From an uncultured bacterium (GTDB lineage Bacteria; Hydrogenedentota; Hydrogenedentia; Hydrogenedentales; GCA-2746185): 43,537 nucleotides of DNA. Position 1 is the first letter of the stretch. Each line of letters opens with the position of its first letter. The notes beneath the pieces are model-generated. The model worked only from the letters and a program-made list of their open reading frames with translations. It made no database searches and had not been told where the DNA came from. The position numbers were made by a program, and so were the translations under genes. Of the stretch, positions 25,734 through 35,074 are shown piece by piece. The stretch is from assembly GCA_938082445.1 (NCBI GenBank), contig CALLLL010000187.1:1-43537 (forward strand), in the 5' to 3' direction.

Positions 25734-28700
25734 GTGATCAAACGTACATTCGCCATCGCATCATTTTGTATTTGGGCGATAACCCCATTCACCTCGGCAC
25801 AAGTCGAACTCGTCGGGCCTACGGGCTACTCCCCCCCTGTTGCTGAAGCATCGGATGAAGGCGAAAAAGCCATTCGCCGTTTTCAAAAGCCTGAGGACAT
25901 GGAAATTTCCTTATTCGCTGCCGAGCCGATGTTGGCCAACCCTGTTGCTTTCACGATTGATTACCAAGGGCGCGTATATGTCGCCGAGACTTTCCGTCAC
26001 CATGCCGGTGTATCCGACATGCGTGGACACCGAAGCTGGTTGGTGGATGATTTGGCGAACCGCACAGTGGAGGAACGCTTGGTTACAATGGAGAAAAACC
26101 TGGGCGATGATTTTGCTGGCTACTCGGGTGAACATGATCGCATAAAACAAATCACCGATACTGACGGAGATGGTAAAGCCGATCGCTCCACTATTTTTGC
26201 CGACGGTTTTTCGAACACCTTGGACGGTATTGGCTCGAGTGTATTAATGGATCGTGGAAAACTTTTCTACACGTGTATCCCTGACCTATGGGCACTCGAA
26301 GACAAAGACAATGACGGGCACGCGGATGCACGCGAATCCTTGAGTCATGGTTATGGCGTACACATTAACTTTCTTGGGCACGATTCCCACGGACTTCGCA
26401 AAGGCCCTGATGGCCGTATTTATTTCTCCATAGGTGACCGTGGATTCCATGTTACCAACAAAGAAGGCCTATTATTAGATTACCCCGATACAGGCGCAGT
26501 ACTGCGTTGCTTCCCGGATGGCACGGGTCTTGAAGTCGTCCATACAGGTTTACGCAACCCTCAGGAACTGGCTTTTGACGCTTATGGAAATCTATTTACC
26601 GGGGATAACAATTCCGACGGCGGCGACCAAGCCCGCTGGGTGTATATCGTGGATGGTGGCGACAGCGGTTGGACCATTGGATGGCAATGGATTACTTATC
26701 CAAATCCCCGTGGTCCTTGGAATTCAGAAAAAATGTGGCACCCTTATCACGAGGGTCAGCCTGCGCACATCGTACCGCCGATTCAAAACATCGGCTCCGG
26801 CCCATCTGGCTTGACGTATTATCCCGGCACAGGGTTACCCGATCGCTATGAAAACTATTTTTTCATGTGCGATTTCCGAGGAGATCCCAACAATAGTCTG
26901 ATTCATGCCATTCAGGTGGATGAAGATGGTGCCGGATTCATGATTGCAGATAGACATGATTTCGTAAAACAAATGCTTGTTACCGATTGTGATTTCGGAA
27001 TGGACGGAGGCATGTATGCCACCGACTGGGTTGCCGGTTGGGAAAAACCTCAAAAAGGCCGTATTTACCGCATCGCAGAACCCGGTGTTGAAGAACGTCC
27101 TGAAGTACAAGAAACGAAATCCTTACTTGCCGAAGGAATGGTCGGACGCTCCACAGATGAACTGGTCAAACTGCTCGGACATGTGGACATGCGTGTACGC
27201 AACGAAGCACAATTTGCTTTAGCCGATCACGGTGCTAAAGCCGTCGCAACTTTTCAACAAGCAATCGCATCCGACGATCAATTCACGCGCTTACACGGTG
27301 TCTGGGGACTGTGGCAATTATTAATCGCTGGCGACATTGAAGGACAAGAATTAGTGGCTTTATTGAGCCACCAAGATCGACGTGTTCGCGCACAAGCTGC
27401 CCGCGCTTTAGGTGAAGCTAAAAATGGATTAGGGCAATCAGAATTAATCGCAATGCTAAGCGATCCTGAATCCCGCCCTCGTTTCTTTGCTGCAACAGCG
27501 TTGGGTCTGCAAGGCCAACGCTCCAAAGTAGCTGCTCAAGCCATTGTTACTATGTTGAAAGAGAATGCAAACCGCGATCCTTATATACGGCATGCAGGAG
27601 TCGTTGGCTTAACCGGAACAACACCGGCAGTCAAACTCGCATCACTTAGCAATTATAGCGATAAAGCTGTTCGCTTGGCTGCTGTACTGGCCCTTCGCCG
27701 AATGGAAAGTGCAAAAGTAGCTGAATTCATGCATGACGACGATGCATTTATCCAAGAAGAAGTGGTACGTGCCATCCATGATGGGCACATCACAGATGCG
27801 TATCCGGCACTGACTCAACAAACCAACATCCCTTGGGAAAACATGGCCTATGCACGCCGAAGCATTAATGCCCTGTACCGTACCGGCGATAAAGCCTCTG
27901 CTGAAGCATTGGCGGGGTATGCCGTCGACGAAACCGTACCAGAAGCTATTCGCCTCGAAACCCTGAAAAATCTGATGGAATGGGAACAGCCCCCTGCTTT
28001 GGACCGTGTAAATGGTATGTGGCGCCCATTGGAACCTCGTGCATTGGATTTGTCTGAAGACCTCAAAATCTCATTAATGAATAATGCCTTGAGTTCAGAT
28101 ACTGTCGAGTTACAATTGGCCGCAATGACTTTTGTGCAAACCTATAAGGTCAATAGTGCTGATCACACCTTGTATGCATTACTCAGTGATAAACAGTTCA
28201 AAAAAGATGTTCGTATTGCTGCATTAAAGGCCTTGGGTTCTTTGGAAACCAAGCTTTTTGAAAAAGCCATTCATAAAGCAATGGAAGCAAAGTCGTCTAC
28301 CATTCGCTTGGCGGGTATTGAGCAACTAGCGAAATTAGATCCAGTTGCAGCAGTCCCATTGCTGGACAATGCCATCAACACCGGTTTGACGAGTGAAAAG
28401 CAGACGGCATTTAAAGCGCTGGGATCCATTGCTGGTGCCGACGCCGAAGCAGTTTTGCTCAATCGCGTGAAAAGCTTAGTTGAAGGAAAAGCAGATAAAG
28501 AAATCCAGGTTGATATCATCGAAGCTGCAGAAGTGTCTCCATCGGCAAAAGTGAAAGAAGCCATTGTTGCCTATCACGCAAGCTTCACAGATCCTGAATC
28601 AATTGCGAAATATTTACCTGCGCTTGAAGGCGGTAACAGACGCCGAGGGCGAGACATTTTTGAGAAAAAAGCGGCGACTCAATGTATGCGTTGCCACTCA

Positions 28701-29129
28701 CTATCGCAAACACACGGTAGTGAAGTTGGACCGGATCTAAGTACAGTCGCTGAACGGTTGAATCGCCGTCAGATTCTGGAAGCAGTGGCCTTGCCCAATG
28801 CTACAATCGCTGAGGGCTTTGAAAATGTCTTTATAGAACTCAAAAGCGGCGATGAAGTCGCAGGACGAGTCGTTAAGGATGATGAGACAACCTTGGTTCT
28901 TGAACTGGATTCGGCTGAAATGGCTCGATTAGCAACGTCTAAAAACCCACACAGTATTGTAGATGTGGTGGCTGAGGATTCGCCGGAAGCACGAACACAG
29001 GTGGCCTTTGATAAAGCCGAGATTGTAGACCAGTGGCGAGACCTATCGTCCATGCCGGGTGACTTAGTGAGCTTTTTGTCTATGTCTGAATTACGTGATT
29101 TGGTGGAGTATTTAGCCAACCAGAAATAA
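25734..29129 (+). CDS. PVC-type membrane-bound dehydrogenase: beta-propeller, HEAT repeats and C-terminal cytochrome c
   Basis: A 1131-residue exported protein of the PVC-type dehydrogenase/haem-binding family. A signal peptide (about 1-22, ending TSA) precedes a sorbosone-dehydrogenase-like propeller (about 45-450) with LFAAEPMLANPVAFTIDYQG, DTDGDGKADRSTIFADGF and a second calcium-like loop DKDNDGHAD. HEAT repeats follow (about 460-960), then a cytochrome c domain with one haem site, CMRCH at about 984, GPDLSTVAERL, and the family's C-terminal PNATIAEGFENV piece. The protein probably oxidises a sugar or alcohol and passes electrons to its haem. The start is GTG at 25734 with AAGGA upstream. 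Common in Planctomycetes and Verrucomicrobia, so also a taxonomic hint. Substrate unknown. Confidence 0.92.
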   Translation: MIKRTFAIASFCIWAITPFTSAQVELVGPTGYSPPVAEASDEGEKAIRRFQKPEDMEISLFAAEPMLANPVAFTIDYQGRVYVAETFRHHAGVSDMRGHRSWLVDDLANRTVEERLVTMEKNLGDDFAGYSGEHDRIKQITDTDGDGKADRSTIFADGFSNTLDGIGSSVLMDRGKLFYTCIPDLWALEDKDNDGHADARESLSHGYGVHINFLGHDSHGLRKGPDGRIYFSIGDRGFHVTNKEGLLLDYPDTGAVLRCFPDGTGLEVVHTGLRNPQELAFDAYGNLFTGDNNSDGGDQARWVYIVDGGDSGWTIGWQWITYPNPRGPWNSEKMWHPYHEGQPAHIVPPIQNIGSGPSGLTYYPGTGLPDRYENYFFMCDFRGDPNNSLIHAIQVDEDGAGFMIADRHDFVKQMLVTDCDFGMDGGMYATDWVAGWEKPQKGRIYRIAEPGVEERPEVQETKSLLAEGMVGRSTDELVKLLGHVDMRVRNEAQFALADHGAKAVATFQQAIASDDQFTRLHGVWGLWQLLIAGDIEGQELVALLSHQDRRVRAQAARALGEAKNGLGQSELIAMLSDPESRPRFFAATALGLQGQRSKVAAQAIVTMLKENANRDPYIRHAGVVGLTGTTPAVKLASLSNYSDKAVRLAAVLALRRMESAKVAEFMHDDDAFIQEEVVRAIHDGHITDAYPALTQQTNIPWENMAYARRSINALYRTGDKASAEALAGYAVDETVPEAIRLETLKNLMEWEQPPALDRVNGMWRPLEPRALDLSEDLKISLMNNALSSDTVELQLAAMTFVQTYKVNSADHTLYALLSDKQFKKDVRIAALKALGSLETKLFEKAIHKAMEAKSSTIRLAGIEQLAKLDPVAAVPLLDNAINTGLTSEKQTAFKALGSIAGADAEAVLLNRVKSLVEGKADKEIQVDIIEAAEVSPSAKVKEAIVAYHASFTDPESIAKYLPALEGGNRRRGRDIFEKKAATQCMRCHSLSQTHGSEVGPDLSTVAERLNRRQILEAVALPNATIAEGFENVFIELKSGDEVAGRVVKDDETTLVLELDSAEMARLATSKNPHSIVDVVAEDSPEARTQVAFDKAEIVDQWRDLSSMPGDLVSFLSMSELRDLVEYLANQK

Positions 29130-29155
29130 TGAGCTCTGCATAAGCAGGTTATTTT

Positions 29156-29194
29156 ACGAGATAAGGCTCTAGAATTCGCTTTATCTCGTTTTTA
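29156..29194 (+). terminator. Rho-independent terminator after the PVC-type dehydrogenase
   Basis: ACGAGATAA (29156-29164) pairs with TTATCTCGT (29181-29189), followed by a T-rich run. Confidence 0.8.
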
Positions 29195-29204
29195 TTGTTT
29201 TTCC

Positions 29205-29234
29205 TTGGATGAACAATCGGAATCATGCTACAGT
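29205..29234 (+). promoter_or_regulatory. Promoter of the HGSNAT-like gene
   Basis: TTGGAT (29205-29210), 18-base spacer, then TGC-TACAGT (-10 at 29229-29234, extended). The start would be near 29241. Confidence 0.4.
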
Positions 29235-29298
29235 ATAGATTCATTTGCATTTCTAGCATTGTTTATTTGTATTCCTATAGAACGAAAGAGGTATCACT

Positions 29299-30819
29299 AT
29301 GTCAGAAGCAGCAGGAACAGCCCCCAATACAAGCCGAATTCAATCATTGGATCAATATCGTGGATATGCCATTTTCGGCATGTTGTTGGTAAACTTTTTC
29401 GGTCACTATGACACCGAATGGGTCAAGGGCGAAGGTGCATTTAGCACATTGTTAGAGTGGGCCTTTGGCAAGCAACTTCACCACCACGGTGAATTTATGA
29501 CTTATGCTGATACGATTGCCCCTATATTTATGTTTGTAGTAGGTATTGGGATGCGTCTTTCCTGGATAAACCGAATCAAGCACATGGAACCCGGACCTGC
29601 ACGTAAAGGCATGGCAAAGCGTTATTTCACCTTGGTACTCATAGCATTTGCTATTTACACAGGCTGGCTTTGGGATGCTTTAATGAGCATTGGACTTGCA
29701 GGCTTGGTCTCCGTATTGATCGTTGATAAAAAATGGCCCGTACGTGTGGCCTACGCACTTGGACTTATCGTAGCCTTTCAATTAATTTTCTCTTTTACTT
29801 CATATGGTGAATGGTTATTGCGTATGGGTAAATATGGCCGTGAATTGGATTGGCCGTTCATAACTACCTTCCTTCCCTTGCGTGGTGATTTACTTAGTGT
29901 TCAAATCAACGGTGGACTCATTGGCCACTGGGGCTGGGCATTCATGTTAATCATGGGTACGATTGCATATGACATCATGCGCACTCAAAACCGAACAAAA
30001 ATCCTCACAGGCTTATCTGTCATGGGCGTTGTGTTGGCCATAGCCGGCTGGAGTGTGAAGTGTATTGGTACGCAAAACTACTACAGCAAAGCTGAGCCCT
30101 ATATTGCCAGTATGATTATGACGGATTATGCAGTAAGCGCCAGCGCTGACGATATTGCCGAAATAAAAGCCGCAAACCCTGATGCGGATGAAGCTAAACT
30201 AGCGACACTTATCGCAAGTAAAGAGCAGCAATTATCCGGAAAAGCGCGAAGTAATGTAAATACTATAGTACGAAAAAGTCCGGGTATTCTCGAAAGCACA
30301 TTTAAAGATAATGAGGAAGCATTAGTTGCCGTACAGGCACGCGATTGGAATAAACTTAAAGAAGTAGGCGTATCCACATTGACTAATCTGGCTGCCAATG
30401 CTCCTGAAGAAACTCCTCGGACTGCAAATGCTTGGGTTTTCTCTAAAAATTATGTAACCATGCCCTTCCCCTTGTGGGCTGGAGCTCTATGTGTGTTCCA
30501 CCTTTTAGCCTTCTATATTATCGTGGATATTTTAGGAATCAACATTCCTATGATGAAGGTTGTAGGACTGAATCCGCTGGCAATTTATATCTTCCAATCT
30601 CTGACATTGGAAATGTTTAGTAACTTTCAGGATTACACGGAGACTGCTGCTGCACGAGAATGGCTGCCCGGTTTCCTCATGAATACCTTCGCCCCTGGAA
30701 GAAACATGGAAGAAACGACAAGTGCATTTATAGTCTTTGGCTCGTTTGTACTGTATTGGGGCTTTATATATTTAGTAGCCCGCCGTCTGTATATCAAGAA
30801 CATCATTATTAAGATATAG
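29299..30819 (+). CDS. HGSNAT/DUF5009-like membrane acyltransferase
   Basis: A 506-residue multi-pass membrane protein resembling heparan-alpha-glucosaminide N-acetyltransferase, which passes acetyl groups across a membrane to glycan amino sugars. The family-typical N-terminus RIQSLDQYRGYAIFGMLLVN (12-32) is followed by about nine membrane segments (to about 258), a hydrophilic insert of about 120 residues (about 262-383), and then three or more segments (about 390-500) with LNPLAIYIFQS. The ATG at 29299 is preceded by AGAGG. Monocistronic, with its own terminator. The soluble insert is not typical of the family as I know it. Acyl donor and acceptor are unknown. Confidence 0.82.
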   Translation: MSEAAGTAPNTSRIQSLDQYRGYAIFGMLLVNFFGHYDTEWVKGEGAFSTLLEWAFGKQLHHHGEFMTYADTIAPIFMFVVGIGMRLSWINRIKHMEPGPARKGMAKRYFTLVLIAFAIYTGWLWDALMSIGLAGLVSVLIVDKKWPVRVAYALGLIVAFQLIFSFTSYGEWLLRMGKYGRELDWPFITTFLPLRGDLLSVQINGGLIGHWGWAFMLIMGTIAYDIMRTQNRTKILTGLSVMGVVLAIAGWSVKCIGTQNYYSKAEPYIASMIMTDYAVSASADDIAEIKAANPDADEAKLATLIASKEQQLSGKARSNVNTIVRKSPGILESTFKDNEEALVAVQARDWNKLKEVGVSTLTNLAANAPEETPRTANAWVFSKNYVTMPFPLWAGALCVFHLLAFYIIVDILGINIPMMKVVGLNPLAIYIFQSLTLEMFSNFQDYTETAAAREWLPGFLMNTFAPGRNMEETTSAFIVFGSFVLYWGFIYLVARRLYIKNIIIKI

Positions 30820-30842
30820 CGCTTACTAAAATCAGACTTCTT

Positions 30843-30878
30843 AAAATGGCTCCATGCACTTGTATGGAGCCATTTTTT
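30843..30878 (+). terminator. Rho-independent terminator of the HGSNAT-like gene
   Basis: A 13-bp stem (AAAATGGCTCCAT with ATGGAGCCATTTT) whose right arm runs into a T-rich tail. Confidence 0.93.
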
Positions 30879-30904
30879 ATTGCCCCATAAGGCCTAAACA
30901 TGGG

Positions 30905-30953
30905 TTGCTTCCCTAAGGTTGGCTTGGGTATGATGGTAGACTAAAGAGTCTAC
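30905..30953 (+). promoter_or_regulatory. Promoter with overlapping hairpin/operator upstream of the DUF2231-PSCyt1 gene
   Basis: TTGCTT (30905-30910), 18-base spacer, TATGAT (30929-30934). The start near 30941 falls inside an inverted repeat GTAGACT-AAAG-AGTCTAC (30936-30953), which would be an operator or a 5' hairpin. Confidence 0.4.
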
Positions 30954-30993
30954 TATTATGACCAGTTTGCATGAACCACGGAGACGTCTACAC

Positions 30994-32514
30994 GTGAAAA
31001 AAAGTATCGCCCTTGTCTGCACAATGATTGCCCTGTTATTGGGATGTTTTTCAACGGTATCGGTTTTAGCCCAAGATGGCGATGCTGTGAGCCCCCCTGA
31101 GACTGTAGATACCCAATCTTCTACAGAATCGGATGCGGCACCCGTTTCAGAAAACCCGACCAGTGATGACTCCGATGAAGGTGAACTTACTGCTGAAGAT
31201 GTAGACGATAGTGAACACTCCGATGATGCTACTGATGCGGACAAAAACGAACAAGAAGTCGAAGCCACCAAAACGGATGCTGGCGATGACGAAGGATTTA
31301 TTGCCTCATTGACTGTGGTGAAAAATTTAAAGACATCTGAGTGGACTCCTATGTTGGGTCGTTTTCACCCACTAATTTTGCACTTCCCTATTGGTGTGTT
31401 GATGATTTTGTTCGTTCTTGAAGTCTTTTATATTTTCCGGGCCTTTCAAAACATCGAGCCTGCCCATTGGCTATTGCTCATTGTAGGAACCTTTGCCGCG
31501 ATCACGGCATCGGCTTTTGGTTGGTTTCTATCATGGGAAGGGGGCTATGATGAAACAACCTTAAATCGCCACCTTTGGTCGGGAACCATTATGTCCATTT
31601 TGTGCGTTCTAGCGATTGTTGTACGCGCATTTTATAGCTACACATTAAAACACCGCATTCGTCACGCGTATCGCGGTATTTTAGTTGCCATTATGGTAGC
31701 ACTAACGATCACCGGGCATTACGGTGGGAACTTAACCCATGGTGAAGAGTATCTCTTCGAAAATATGCACCCTTCTATTCCGATTCCTGAGTTCATTCAC
31801 TCCTCCAATAAAACACCTGTAGATTCCGGTAGTACCTATGCGGATGTAATCCAACCCATACTAAAAGCTCAATGTTATGAATGCCACAGTGAATCAAAAC
31901 AAAAAGGTGAATACCAATTACAAACGCGTGAGTTGATGTTGACTCCTGGCGAGAGCGGTAAAGAAGCTGTCATACCAGGCAATGCTATCGGTAGTGAATT
32001 GGTACGTTTAATTGCCTTGCCTGGTGAACATAATGACTTAATGCCGCCGAGTGGGAAAGGCGCACTCAATAGCGATGAAATTTTGGCCATTATGCAATGG
32101 ATTGATCGCGGAGCGGATTTTGGTGACGGAGCGAATGTCATCGAGCTGGAAAAACCGGATATGGCTCCTGCAGAAATTGACACTGCCGAATTAGAAGAAG
32201 GCGGGAAAGTGGATTTTGTAAAGCATATTTGGCCTATTATTGAAGCCAGCTGCTTAGAGTGTCACGACGCCGAAGAACAAGAAGGCGAACTTAGATTAGA
32301 TACCAAAGCCTTTATATTAGCAGGCGGTGAGTTTGGTCCAGTACTTGAACCGGGCAGCCCTGAAGACAGTACGTTCTATGAGTTAATCGCCTTGGATGAA
32401 GACGATCCTGACTTTATGCCTGCAAAAAATGAGCCTTTACCGGATGAACAAATCGACCTTATTAAGCGCTGGATTGAAGAAGGGTGTGATTTTGGTGAGT
32501 GGACCGGGGAATAA
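30994..32514 (+). CDS. DUF2231 membrane protein with two planctomycete-type cytochrome c (PSCyt1) domains
   Basis: A 506-residue exported membrane cytochrome. The GTG at 30994 (GGAG upstream) gives a good signal peptide (KKSIALVCTMIALLLGCFSTVSVLA); the ATG at 30958 would add 12 charged residues and has no ribosome site. An acidic Ser/Asp/Glu-rich linker follows, then a DUF2231-type domain with four membrane segments (MLGRFHPLILHFPIGVLMIL, about residues 115-245), and then two cytochrome c domains with haem sites CYECH and CLECH. Both carry the PSCyt1-like MPP/MPA, DEIL/DEQI and IxRWIxxG elements. It probably moves electrons between membrane and periplasm. It may serve the PVC-type dehydrogenase nearby, which is inferred from proximity only. 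Confidence 0.9.
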   Translation: MKKSIALVCTMIALLLGCFSTVSVLAQDGDAVSPPETVDTQSSTESDAAPVSENPTSDDSDEGELTAEDVDDSEHSDDATDADKNEQEVEATKTDAGDDEGFIASLTVVKNLKTSEWTPMLGRFHPLILHFPIGVLMILFVLEVFYIFRAFQNIEPAHWLLLIVGTFAAITASAFGWFLSWEGGYDETTLNRHLWSGTIMSILCVLAIVVRAFYSYTLKHRIRHAYRGILVAIMVALTITGHYGGNLTHGEEYLFENMHPSIPIPEFIHSSNKTPVDSGSTYADVIQPILKAQCYECHSESKQKGEYQLQTRELMLTPGESGKEAVIPGNAIGSELVRLIALPGEHNDLMPPSGKGALNSDEILAIMQWIDRGADFGDGANVIELEKPDMAPAEIDTAELEEGGKVDFVKHIWPIIEASCLECHDAEEQEGELRLDTKAFILAGGEFGPVLEPGSPEDSTFYELIALDEDDPDFMPAKNEPLPDEQIDLIKRWIEEGCDFGEWTGE

Positions 32515-32540
32515 TTAGACACAATTAAGGTGTTTTTTTG

Positions 32541-32580
32541 ATCAGCCTTCTTTCTATGAAGAAAGGAGGCTGATTTTCTT
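32541..32580 (+). terminator. Strong rho-independent terminator
   Basis: A 15-bp stem (32541-32555 with 32560-32574, one G-T pair, loop ATGA) followed by a T-rich tail. A T run also lies before the stem, so it could work in both directions. Confidence 0.93.
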
Positions 32581-32658
32581 TGCTCAGTGAATATTTGGTA
32601 CAATCCTTATTCATTTATAACGTTTTTAACTATTTATTTTAAATCAGGAATATTAGAC

Positions 32659-33303
32659 ATGCGTACATTCATCACTTTATTGGCTGCAATGACTTTAGCC
32701 GTTTCTTGCACAGACAGTAATGAATCCAATTACAGTCTGAGTGAAGAAGCAAACAAGAATACCGGTAAACCAATTATGCTGGATAAAGATAATGTGGTTG
32801 ATTTAACCAATCTGAACAATCTGGGTATAGGTGATGTAGAATCCCAAATGGCCTTAGCGGTCACTTTAGACCCAAGCTCGTATAGTGACACTGTTGAGCA
32901 TTCTGAAACAGAAAATGAACGCAAGCGTATGGCATTAGCCAGTGCGACAATTTCTGCCCCATATCCTGAAGTATTAAATATGAATGTCTTTAATGGAAAT
33001 GCTGAAAATTTCCCAGGCCATGCATATCGCGGGACAGTGAAATTATACGTTGAAGACAAAGAGGTCGAATCATTTGCATACATCACAGGTGAAAATGCCA
33101 AGGGTGATTTACATATGAAAGTATTCGATATTATGTCTCACCTTGAAGCCGCTCCAGGAAATTCGTATTTGGTTACAGCTAAGTGCACTATCGAATTTTA
33201 CCATGGAGTGGACGAAAAAACGCTGACCTTGGATTCACCTGGCCCCACTGATTCAGCACCTACAGTACGTATGAGCAATCCTATGCGTGTAACGTTTAAG
33301 TAA
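32659..33303 (+). CDS. Lipoprotein of unknown function
   Basis: A 214-residue protein. The ATG at 32659 behind AGGA gives a signal peptide with lipobox LAVSC (Cys at about 17); a longer frame lacks a signal-like start. The mature part has a short polar linker and then a beta-rich domain (about 110-214) with YRGTVKLYVEDKEVESFAYI. I do not recognise the family. An extended -10 box (TGG-TACAAT at 32596-32604) lies upstream. It precedes the PIG-L gene by 12 bases, so the two may be co-transcribed. Confidence 0.75.
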   Translation: MRTFITLLAAMTLAVSCTDSNESNYSLSEEANKNTGKPIMLDKDNVVDLTNLNNLGIGDVESQMALAVTLDPSSYSDTVEHSETENERKRMALASATISAPYPEVLNMNVFNGNAENFPGHAYRGTVKLYVEDKEVESFAYITGENAKGDLHMKVFDIMSHLEAAPGNSYLVTAKCTIEFYHGVDEKTLTLDSPGPTDSAPTVRMSNPMRVTFK

Positions 33304-33315
33304 TTCGGCCCCTGC

Positions 33316-34125
33316 ATGAATATCTTACTCATTGGTGCACATCCCGATGACAGTGAAGTAGTCGCAGGCGGCACCATTGCCTTATGGCAGAAGGCGGGAT
33401 TTAAGGTCACAATAGCTTCCATGACCAATGGGGACAAGGGGCATCAAACCCTTAATGGAGCAGAATTGGCTACACGCCGCAAGGAGGAATCCTTGCGATC
33501 AGCCAGTCTAGTTAACGCTCAGTCTATTGTCTTTGATATTCCAGATGGTGAGTTGGAACCCACACTTGCAGTTCGAAAACAAGTTGTACGCATGATTCGT
33601 GAATGCAAGGCTGATTTGGTCATTACCCACCGCCCAAACGATTATCATCCCGATCATCGCTACACTTCGCAAGTGGTACAAGATGCTGCCTACATGGTGA
33701 CTGTACCTCAATTTGAGCCTGACGTACCGGCCTTACGTGACAATCCGGTATTTATGTATTTCATGGACCATTTCCAACGCCCCTATCCCTTTCAGCCGGA
33801 TGTGGCAGTTGATGTTGATGCCGTCATGGATATTAAGTGGAAACTCTTTGACGCAATGGATTCGCAATTTTATGAATGGCTTCCATGGCATATGAAAACA
33901 TTAAACACATTACCAGAAGATGCTGAAGCACGACTGACTTGGCTAGAAGGCCAATGGGGCCCTTTGCTGAGCGGTATTACAGAGCAGCTACGCCCAGCGT
34001 TGAACCAATGGTATTCTGAGTCACATACAGCATCGGTAAGGTATGCTGAGTGCTATGAAATCTCGGAGTATGGCCATCAGCCTACACGCGATGACTTGAT
34101 AAAACTTTTTCCGTTTCTTGACTAA
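33316..34125 (+). CDS. PIG-L/LmbE family deacetylase
   Basis: A 269-residue zinc-dependent N-deacetylase of the family that includes the bacillithiol and mycothiol enzymes BshB/MshB and GlcNAc-PI deacetylase. The metal motif AHPDDSE (8-14) is complete, and the third ligand region is NDYHPDHRYTSQVVQDAAYM (about 106-125). No signal peptide, so cytoplasmic. The ATG at 33316 has only a weak ribosome site. Its TAA stop overlaps the TAG of the convergent aldo/keto reductase gene (sequence CTAA). The natural substrate is likely an N-acetylated sugar, perhaps from the catabolic genes downstream; that link is inferred. Confidence 0.92.
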   Translation: MNILLIGAHPDDSEVVAGGTIALWQKAGFKVTIASMTNGDKGHQTLNGAELATRRKEESLRSASLVNAQSIVFDIPDGELEPTLAVRKQVVRMIRECKADLVITHRPNDYHPDHRYTSQVVQDAAYMVTVPQFEPDVPALRDNPVFMYFMDHFQRPYPFQPDVAVDVDAVMDIKWKLFDAMDSQFYEWLPWHMKTLNTLPEDAEARLTWLEGQWGPLLSGITEQLRPALNQWYSESHTASVRYAECYEISEYGHQPTRDDLIKLFPFLD

Positions 34126-35060
34126 GCATCATTATTTTCAGGTCGCCCTTCAATGTGATGCCAATTGTGAATGGGTTTCATAATCTCCAACACTTCCTGA
34201 AGCAGCTCTTCGTCCATCACCTCATTGGCCCAATGCGCCACCTTTTCAATTTCTTCTGTACGCGCCGAGCCGACAATACAGGTACTCATTGCAGGATTGG
34301 CACAGGAGAATTGGACTGCTAATTGAGCAATATCGACCCCTTTTGCAGCACAAGCTTCAGCGGCATTTCGCGCACAAGCACGTACTTCATCGGTGGCCCT
34401 ATGCCACGGAGGCAACGGCAAGTTTGTGAGCAATCGGGCACAGAATGGCGCAGCGTTCATCATACCGATACCTTTTTCTTGCGCCAAAGTAACCAATTCC
34501 TCGAACTGTGTGTTTTGCAGTGTATAATGATTATAGGAAAGCATGACGTCAAGATCGGTGCGTTTCAACACCTCTTTAAAGATGTGCATCGGATATCCAG
34601 AGATGCCCACATTCTTCACCTTCCCTTGCTCTTGTACTTTACGCAAGGCGGGTAATGTTTCTTCCCAGATTTGATTGATATCGACAAATTCAATGTCATG
34701 ACATAAACAGATATCGAGATAGTCCACGCCCATGCGCGATAAACTTATGTCGACACTTTCGACCACACGCTTGGCAGAAAAATCGAAATGCTCATGTGAA
34801 TACCGACCAAGCTTGGTTCCCAAAATATATTCGTCACGCGGTACATCACGTAAGGCGATTCCCAAAAGCACTTCAGACATTCCCCGTCCGTAGAACGGAG
34901 AGGTGTCTATAAAATTTAAACCGAGATCAATGGCACTACGTACAACACGTAGTGCTTCGTTAAGATCCACGGGACCAAATTCTTCGCCAAGGGACGAAGC
35001 CCCGAAACTTATTTTGGGCAGAGTTAATCCAGTGTTGCCCAGAGCGCGCTGTTCCATCAT
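34122..35060 (-). CDS. Aldo/keto reductase, probable aldose dehydrogenase
   Basis: A 312-residue NAD(P)-dependent oxidoreductase of the aldo/keto reductase family, closest in look to L-fucose/D-threo-aldose and L-galactose 1-dehydrogenases. The catalytic residues are visible: Asp and Tyr in NFIDTSPFYGRG, Lys in ILGTKLGRY and His in ICLCHDIEF. The ATG at 35060 has an AGGA site six bases before it; the frame extends 9 codons further without support. It follows the FucU-type mutarotase gene by 14 bases and is the last gene of a three-gene operon. Such an enzyme would oxidise the sugar that the mutarotase supplies. Confidence 0.9.
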   Translation of the reverse strand: MMEQRALGNTGLTLPKISFGASSLGEEFGPVDLNEALRVVRSAIDLGLNFIDTSPFYGRGMSEVLLGIALRDVPRDEYILGTKLGRYSHEHFDFSAKRVVESVDISLSRMGVDYLDICLCHDIEFVDINQIWEETLPALRKVQEQGKVKNVGISGYPMHIFKEVLKRTDLDVMLSYNHYTLQNTQFEELVTLAQEKGIGMMNAAPFCARLLTNLPLPPWHRATDEVRACARNAAEACAAKGVDIAQLAVQFSCANPAMSTCIVGSARTEEIEKVAHWANEVMDEELLQEVLEIMKPIHNWHHIEGRPENNDA

Positions 35061-35074
35061 AGGTTCCTTTCCGC

